From contig CAJNDS010000512.1 in assembly GCA_905221605.1 (NCBI GenBank), forward strand, positions 1-64,000: a stretch of DNA of 64,000 nucleotides, read 5' to 3'. The position numbers and the translations under genes were made by a program. This DNA comes from Symbiodinium natans (Eukaryota > Sar > Dinophyceae > Suessiales > Symbiodiniaceae). Shown here piece after piece: positions 57,253-64,000 of the stretch (positions are counted from its first letter, which is position 1; each line of letters begins with the position of its first letter). The notes below the pieces were generated by a model. The model was not told where the DNA came from and searched no databases. It saw nothing but the letters and a program-made list of their open reading frames with translations.

Positions 57253-59039
57253 TTTGGGCTGCGCATACCTCGAATAATATCCATGTATTGCTTGCCCGTG
57301 TGAAAAGATGGGGAATCACGTGGCGCATCATGCACCTTTGACATGCTGATAAGCTTCATCTCTGTAGCGATGAGCAACAAGGATGAGACACGGTAGATTT
57401 GAGTTAGGTCATTTAGTACACGGTAGGATGCCTCTGAAATGGCTTTCGTCGGGCGTGCTGTTGCACTGGAACCCCTTGTCCAGGGATGCTGCGGAACAAG
57501 TTCGACGTCTGCTTCGTCAATGACGGTGCAATTTGCCAATCTGGGACTCCATGCCCGCTCTTAGCCGCTCTTACCCGCGCTTACCCGCTGTAGAGAACAG
57601 CCCAGAGCCGAGATCTTTCTAAGGCATCTCCCAATAGGCTGCAGGCATGAAGAACTATCAGACCTGACGCATGAGATCCCATTAGACTCAGGAAATCCCG
57701 ATCTAAGCTCGAAAAACATGAGCTGGACACATTTGGGTTTTCGGATGGCAAGCCGCAAGCCCTGGCTTTGTATGCGCCCCATGACGCCACAGTCAAGGAC
57801 ACCGCACAACCTTGCAGACGTTGTCAACACCCCGAAGCCCAAAGTCTCTGCTATGGGCCCAGACGTAGCCTTGCTGTGCCCGGCAAATGTACCCAAGCGT
57901 GTAATGGTGCCCGCAGCCAGCAGAGACACGTTTCGTTGTCAGACTGCGGCCGGGACGGAAGCTGCCTGAAGGTTCTGGAATGCAGAAGTTTTCACACAAC
58001 TTCATAACAGCTAAGTTGCTAAATCATAGCCAAAATCCCAGACTTTGCTCTGAGTCCGAAGCGCTGCAACCTCCAGGCATGAATGTACCGAAGACTAAAT
58101 GCATGATACAAAAATTCAGCAGCCGCAGGGGTACTGCACCCCCTTTAAGGCAACTCTTCGATACTCTTAGCCAGCCCAAAGCTTTCAAAGCCCGCAGTGC
58201 ACAAGGGTTCTGTTTGGTTCCGTGTGGTTCCCTGTATCGGCTGACCCGTGCACGCGGTATCTGAGATGGCCGTGCTTGCTTTCAGTGCCACACGCTGCAT
58301 CGAACACGACGTCTTTCCAGATAATCAGAAACTGCCGCTCAGCTGCTGCCTTTGTTTTTTGGACCTGCATGAATGAACGTCCTCTATGTTTAGAAAAAGG
58401 TGCTGTTGCTTCTGAACCTTCTCCTCGCGTCATTTGGCGTTGGTAGGGTTGCAGCTCTAGCGGATCACGCGGGGGTGCTCTTAACACCGGTTTGGTTTTT
58501 AACATCGTCAGGATGCCGGGGAGTTTCTGCACAGGATGTTCGACCGACCGAATATCCTCTAGGAATCTCAGTGTCATCAGACTTATATCCGTGCACCCGA
58601 CAAAACCTTGTATCATCGTCTCTTGCTCTTCCCCCCTTCCCCCCCCCCACCCTGAGGCTGGAGAAGCACAGTAACCCCCAAGCGCTCATGCAAACCCCCC
58701 AGCCCGCCGGATTCACCCGTCAACGCGGCTTCTGCAGCTCCAAGTTTTGCCCCGCCTTTGAGCGAGTGCTATCGTCGGAGACACCCCGCCCGTGCCGGGC
58801 CCACAAAGATGGGGGGTTCAGGGTTTCGGGGTGGGGTTGAAGCGTGGGGTGTATGTAGGATTGGGGTTTTAGCTCTTAGGCGTTCCCGATGAGAGGGACC
58901 TTGAGATTTTTCTGGGCCGTGTTCTCAGATTTGGGATATCTCAGGTCTTGGTTGGAGGGTTTTTGAAGAGGATCTTCGGCCTGAATTCCACAACTTGCAG
59001 ACTTAATTAGGGCTTTCGGGTCCGTTTATACTCTTTTGT
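57253..59039. other. 3' flank of copy 6, then mostly no gene
   Basis: 57253-57380 is decayed DeSI 3' flank. A minus-strand piece at 57790-58005 (KRVSAGCGHHYTLG, then GYVWAHSRDFGLRG) resembles one RCC1-type beta-propeller repeat with an internal insertion or frameshift; confidence is low. No other signal. Confidence 0.35.
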
Positions 59040-60550
59040 TTTGCCGGGGGTGGGGGGGGGTTGATCGGGTTCAAGGGCTCAAGCGCATGGGGCATGCAAT
59101 CTTTGAGGAAACAGGTGAACATCAACACTGCTCATGGCAGAGAAACACGCATGACGCAAACTGCCGCAATTGCTCTGATACATATTCATAACATTATGGC
59201 TTGCAGGCGTCGAGTCGAACCCTGCTCCTTAACCCTGGTCCGCATCCTGAAGATGATAGTCTGATAGTTGAGAACGCTCTGATTACCAGGCATCCTGACC
59301 TGGTGCCGAATGCGGCGGCTAGCCCTTGCGTGGTCGTACCTTGGTGTCAAATGTCGGATGTGGCTGTCTAGCTGTGATTTCCGCTCTACCTTCCCACTTC
59401 TGGGGCCCAAGCAAAAGGTTTCCTTTGAACTCACTTTTCAGACCTGAATCGCTCAGGTTCCCCCAAACCAACCCCTAAACTCCCAAACCCCCAAGCCCCC
59501 GAACCGTTTGCCCAAGCGCCCAAACCCCTATAAGTCCGTAAGCCCTGAAATGCAGAAAGCCTTAAAGCCCTCACCAATTCCAGCTTCCTGCAGGCCCCAG
59601 GCACTGCGCTCCAAAAAGCTGGCGGGGCCCTTGGGCGGAATGCACAAGTCGGGTCTGGGGGTGAGCGGCATGGGATTCTAGGGGGGAGGCGATCCCCGAT
59701 TCTTGAAGTGCTTTGAGGGCGTTTTGCTGCTTTAAGGTTGGGACTGGTTGGGGCTGCTGTTGTATACTGGCGGCTTCGGAAGCTGGAGGGCTTGAGCCCT
59801 AGGCCCGCAAACCCCTTCCTGGGAACCCCCCTGGCCATGTGCACACCCATGAACCACTGCATTGAAAGCCCGACGACGGCCTCCGTTCTCCTTCTCCCGC
59901 ACAAAGACAACAAAGACAACAAGAAACATCGTCTGCAGACCCTGCGGGCAGGCCGCTCCACTCGAGCCCTCAGAGCCCACGGATGCCCCTGCACAGGACT
60001 GAACTTGGCAAAGGGTACCTTCAGACTTTCTCAAGCTGCCTCCGGGCTTCCATGTCTTGAGGGGAGGGGGGCAGGGACCAGGGATAGGACGTGTTGAGCT
60101 TTGGGGAAATGGAGGAGTCAGAGTAGGACTTGAGCTTTGGACAGGTGGGATTGAGGTGAGGGATTGCCTCTTTTGCGATTTGTGCCGTGGGTTTTGTCTT
60201 GGACAGCCTGGGCTAGCACTGATGCTATTCTGGTGAGCCGACGGCTCCAACTCCTCGAGGGGGAACACACGAATCCAAACTCAACTGAGCTCAACCCAAC
60301 CGGGGACCCAAAGCTGCTTGAGATATCATGGGTCTCTAGAATGCTGAGACCTGGAATGATGTTTGGAATGCTAAAGCGCCTGGCCCCTGTGTTCAAAGTC
60401 GCTTCACACTTTGGGTCTGTGAAATTTCTCCATTAAGAGCCTGCACAGCATTTGTATAGATATGCACAGTGACAAACTGTTCTAGCACGTTGTCTCAGAC
60501 ACGGATCTCCACCAAAATAGCAAGCCGCATGTAAAGCTTGTGCTGCGCAC

Positions 60551-61229
60551 ATGGCGGCCTCGAAGCCAGAGCTGCTGCCGGTGTACCACTGCATTAAGCA
60601 CCTTCACGGACTCGTAGTTTGAAACATTGAACGTTTACAATGTATCAAACTACGAGTCCGTGAAGGTGCTTAATGCAGTGTTTGCCCACCTGTGGGCACC
60701 AGTGAAATTTGGTGGAGTATTTCACGTTGGAGTTCAGATTGGCGACGTCGAGTGGTCGTACGGCAATGATTGGCTTGCCACCCCTAAGCGACACCAAGCA
60801 CAGTTTCCGTGAATCCATCTTTATGGGCCACACGGAGAAGTCCATGGAGGCGATCAACGCCATTCTGCGCGACTTGGTGGAGGAATTCCCAGGGTACCAA
60901 TATGATGTGTTTCGCAAAAACTGCAACCACTTTGCGGACAGCCTGTGTCAACGATTGCAGGTGTCAACGATACCGGAGCACATCAACCGATTCGCCCGCA
61001 TTGGGGCTTGTGCCGAGAACTTTGTGAAAGACAACTTCGGCGATTTTAAGCACAGCTCCTGGGCACACATGGTGCCCAGCTCCCTGGCCTTTTGCGTTGG
61101 AGGAAGGCACCAGCCTGCGAGAAGTACGGTCATGGTCGTTACATGGTGCCGAAGAAGCTCGTCAAGAAAACGTTCGGCGTCCCTGGCGCGGTGCTAGTTA
61201 CAGCCAACATGGAAGTGGCACCCCTTTGA
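60551..61229 (+). pseudogene. DeSI/PPPDE isopeptidase copy 7, broken
   Basis: After MAASKPELLPVYH the gene runs into an inverted copy of its own codons 18-32 (60587-60629), then resumes with an alternative start-like MNVYNVSNYESVKVLN. A deletion of about 29 nt removes GKTLTASRPGV and shifts frame near 60763, and a 7-nt deletion near 61105 shifts it again. The Cys motif and the EKYGHGRYMVPKKLVKKTF subtype tail are still readable, shared with copy 8. Confidence 0.92.
60587..60680. repeat. 43-bp palindrome in copy 7
   Basis: Arms 60587-60629 and 60638-60680, one mismatch, 8-nt spacer AACGTTTA. Confidence 0.96.
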
Positions 61230-61745
61230 AAACTGGTGACCTGACAGCCCCAGCGGAGGTTGAGGTGCACATCGCGAACCGCTCCACCTTCTGGCGCAGA
61301 TTCTACGAAATGCTGCTTGCCAATGACAACAAGAATTCAGTTTGGGCTACACATGCCCCGAGTGACATGCATGTATTGCTTGCCAGTGTAAACAGATGGG
61401 AATCGCGTGGTTCATCCTTCATACATCTATGGCGAGAAGCTGCGAGAAGCTCCAACTCCCTGTCACATAGCCTTTCGCACATGCATCACGCGCAGGACCC
61501 GCAGCAACCCTATGCCCTGAGCCCTCAAGAAACCCCGGCCCCGAAGCTCACCGAGCCCTCAAGCCTGCATCTCAAAGACGCCGTAAAGCAATCCAGCTAC
61601 TGGAGCACAGACCCAACTGCAACACTTCAGCATCCTCTGAGCTCTAAACTCTTCTAACTCGAACAGTCCGAAAAGAGTTCGAAAGCCGAACACCCTCGAC
61701 GCTCATGGGCTCGACACCTATGTATAAGCATGTATAAGCCTTCAC
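61230..61745 (+). repeat. 3' flank of copy 7, repeated after copy 8
   Basis: About 515 bp nearly identical to 63487-64000, including CATCACGCGCAGGACCCGCA versus CATCACACGCAGGACCCGCA and ATCCAGCTACTGGAGCACAG. The open frame across it is kept in both but starts without a good ATG. Confidence 0.9.
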
Positions 61746-62786
61746 GGCTCCTCCCTGCCTCCCTCCCCCCCTTTCAGGCCGCCCGTGCAGCCATGGTGCT
61801 GCCCTGACTGGGCCGGCGTCTCAAACCTCTTCAGTCCAAATCAGAGAAGGATAGAGGGCGAGCGACGTCACTTGTCGCCAATCTTCATACTTCAGTTGCT
61901 ACTGGCCCCCCCTACGTGATCGAAGTCCCAAGTCCCACGAGCCCGCAGCAAAACAAAGCCTTGTCTGCCTTCTCCGCAAAACGTTAGGCTCTCATAAGGT
62001 TCTCACGGCCTCGTTACGGGTACTTCGGGTATGTCGGCCCATGAAGAATGCCTTAATTCAGCTCCAGCCCGTCACTCTTTTTCCCTAGTAACCGTACTAA
62101 CCCTCCTAACCCCAACAACCCTCATACCCCCAATAGCACCCAAAAAACCCCTGATACAACCTCAACAACCTGAGTAACCCTGGAGCCCTCTCAGGTCATC
62201 TGTGGCTGGCCAGCTGCCGCCATTCCCACGCCGCTCCTCCTGGGCGTGACAGGCAGGGGTTAAACGGGTTTAGGGTTTCGGGTTGAGGGTTGCCAGTATT
62301 TTAGGGTTTGGGGTGGGCAGGGCAGGTTCGAGGTGGTTAGAGGCCAGAGGGTGTAGGCGTTCAGGGGGTAAAGCTTCAGACCCCATTTCTTGTCGCGCCT
62401 CGTTTCTTTTAGGGGAACTGGTGTAGGGGGTATAATATAGCTCGTGTGCGGTTCAGATTACGGTGTTCGGAAGCAATTGTCCTTCGCGCCTTGAGCTTAG
62501 TGTTGTGGTCGTTGCAGGTGTCGCATAAGATGACTTTGCCCGCAAGAGGTATTCCGCCTTCCTTGCAGCGAGCAGAACACGAGCCGAGTCAAGCCTTCGT
62601 GCACGAGCAGCAGGGTTGACTGGTGATGCTGAAGTAGGCTCAGGAGGCAAGAGGCTACAAGCAAGAAGAGAACATGCCGCATGTAAAGTTTAAGTTTCAG
62701 ACCCTGCGCGCCGCGCAGCTTGAGAAATGCCCATGACAAATCCCCAGCGTCGTCCTACACAGATCTCCATCAAGACAGCCAGCCAC

Positions 62787-62792
62787 ACGTAA
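62787..62792 (+). promoter_or_regulatory. leader uORF site changed to ACGTAA, copy 8
   Basis: At the position of ATGTAA in the other copies, copy 8 has ACGTAA followed by an extra ATCTAAAG, so the tiny uORF is lost in this intact gene. A more distant ATGTAA is at about 62680. Confidence 0.5.
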
Positions 62793-62814
62793 ATCTAAAG
62801 CTTGTGCTGCGCAC

Positions 62815-63486
62815 ATGGCGGCCTCGAAGCCAGAGCTGCTGCCGGTGTACCTGAACGTGTACAACGTTTCCAACTATGAATCGGTCAAGGTGCTTAACGC
62901 AGTGTTTGCCCACCTGTGGGCACCAGTGAAATTTGGTGGAGTATTTCACGTTGGAGTTCAGATTGGCGACATCGAGTGGTCGTACGGCAAGACTCTGACA
63001 GCAAGTCGGCCAGGGGTGATTGGCTTGCCACCCCTAAGCGACACCAAGCACAGTTTCCGTGAATCCATCTTTATGGGCCACACGGAGAAGTCATTAGAGG
63101 CGATCAACGCAATCGTCCGAGACTTGGTCGAGGACTTCCCAGGGTACCAATATGACGTGTTCCGCAAAAACTGCAACCACTTTGCGGACAGCTTGTGTCA
63201 CCGTTTGCAGGTCTCAAGGATGCCCGAGCACATCAACCGATTTGCCCGCATTGGGGCTTGTGCCGAGAACTTTGTCAAAGACAACTTCGGCGACTTTAAG
63301 CACAGCTCCTGGGCACACATGGTGCCCAGCTCCCTGGCCTCTTACGTTGGAGGCAGCGAGAAGGCACCAGCCTGCGAGAAGTACGGTCATGGTCGTTACA
63401 TGGTGCCGAAGAAGCTCGTCAAGAAAACGTTCGGCGTCCCTGGCGCGGTGCGAGTTACAGCCAACATGGAAGTGGCACCCCTTTGA
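62815..63486 (+). CDS. DeSI/PPPDE isopeptidase copy 8 (intact, second tail subtype)
   Basis: 223 residues, His45 and Cys120 kept. It differs from copies 2-4 in EAINAIVRDLVEDFPG, CHRLQVSRMPEH and especially the C-terminal part: SYVGGSEKAPACEKYGHGRY, then MVPKKLVKKTFGVPGAVRVT in place of KFGRYTVPKLAKKTFRVPGA. It is an intact representative of the subtype seen broken in copy 7. The nearest leader lacks the start-stop uORF. Confidence 0.9.
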   Translation: MAASKPELLPVYLNVYNVSNYESVKVLNAVFAHLWAPVKFGGVFHVGVQIGDIEWSYGKTLTASRPGVIGLPPLSDTKHSFRESIFMGHTEKSLEAINAIVRDLVEDFPGYQYDVFRKNCNHFADSLCHRLQVSRMPEHINRFARIGACAENFVKDNFGDFKHSSWAHMVPSSLASYVGGSEKAPACEKYGHGRYMVPKKLVKKTFGVPGAVRVTANMEVAPL

Positions 63487-64000
63487 AAACTGGTGACGTG
63501 ACAGCCCCAGCAGAGGTTGAGGTGCACATCGCGAACCGCTGCACCTTCTGGCGCAGATTCTACGAAATGCTGGATGCCAATGACAACAAGAATTCAGTTT
63601 GGGCTACACATGCCCCGAGTGACATGCATGTATTGCTTGCCAGTGTAAACAGATGGGAATCGCGTGGTTCATCCTTCATACATCTATGGCGAGAAGCTGC
63701 GAGAAGCTCCAACTCCCTGTCACATAGCCTTTCGCACATGCATCACACGCAGGACCCGCAGCAACCCTATGCCCTGAGCCCTCAAGAAACCCCGGCCCCG
63801 AAGCTCACCGAGCCCTCAAGCCTGCATCTCAAAGACGCCGTAAGGCAATCCAGCTACTGGAGCACAGACCCAACTGCAACACTTCAGCATCCTCTGAGCT
63901 CTAAACTCTTCTAACTCGAACAGTCCGAAAAGAGTTCGAAAGTCGAACACCCTCGACGCTCATGGGCTCGACACCCATGTATAAGCCTTCACGGCTCCTC
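63487..64000 (+). repeat. 3' flank of copy 8, window edge
   Basis: Repeats 61230-61745 almost base for base and runs off the window, so the array probably continues to the right. Confidence 0.88.

Larger units (their letters stand above)
59040..62814 (+). repeat. segmental duplication block II
   Basis: Same order as block I: flank, upstream region (59450-60550), DeSI copy 7, 3' flank, GCATCTGTGGCTGGCC-like region and leader of copy 8. The 1.7-kb insertion of block I is absent near 61850. Small indels (for example in the 59825 and 60030 regions) break the shared open frames, so the upstream region is unlikely to encode a conserved protein. Confidence 0.85.

Noticed and set aside
61230-61657. 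Open frame downstream of the DeSI genes (VEVHIANRSTFWRRFYEMLL and onward) found after several copies
   Set aside because: It has no good start codon, overlaps the stop of the gene, and is broken by indels after copy 3. It reads as a duplicated 3' flank.

Overview
This is a window of nuclear DNA from a eukaryote, most likely a microbial alga or other protist. Supporting signs: coding sequence is broken by GT-AG and at least one GC-AG intron; there are long microsatellites of many kinds and several satellite arrays; and short plant/algal-type telomere words (TTTAGGG / CCCTAAA, often degenerate) are scattered through the non-coding DNA. A dinoflagellate-like alga fits the repeat load, the one-strand tandem gene array and the voltage-gated channel, but nothing here proves it. 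I saw no full spliced-leader relict, no rRNA and no convincing tRNA.

Layout. 0-3 kb: minus-strand exons of a voltage-gated cation channel (S2, S3 and a textbook S4). 3-6.7 kb: several tandem repeats, a GC-rich satellite, a CACGCG run and a 670-bp TTC tract. 7.3-7.8 kb: the 3' end of a minus-strand gene with three phase-consistent exons. 10.0-13.3 kb: one or two minus-strand multi-exon genes of unknown family. 13.5-23.1 kb: almost all repeats (a dimeric telomere-word satellite, ATC tracts, 108-, 135- and 51-bp tandem arrays, a G-TTAA array, a strand-biased ATTG field, a CT tract of about 800 bp, and 7-bp ATTCATC arrays). 23-30 kb: mostly featureless apart from an AT-rich island at 27.3-28.6 kb.

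30.8-63.5 kb is dominated by eight copies, all on the plus strand, of an intronless gene for a PPPDE/DeSI-type cysteine isopeptidase. Four copies are intact (36361, 41273, 51177, 62815) and four are broken (30783, 54973, 56533, 60551). Flanking DNA travels with the gene: the block 49.7-55.0 kb is duplicated at 59.0-62.9 kb, and one block carries an extra 1.7-kb insertion with its own reading frame. Three of the broken copies contain six short inverted duplications (hairpin palindromes with arms of 36-88 bp), pointing to repeated template switching during copying. Other genes lie between the copies: an ADF-homology (coactosin/drebrin-type) fragment at 42.1-42.7 kb, small multi-exon genes at 39.1, 45.7-46.2 and 48.5-49.0 kb, and terminal exons at 38.5 and 46.6-47.1 kb. 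Several introns are extremely short (34 and 35 nt clearly; 19 and 23 nt possibly).

All calls come from reading the sequence alone. Exon joins were accepted mainly where splice signals and reading phase agree.
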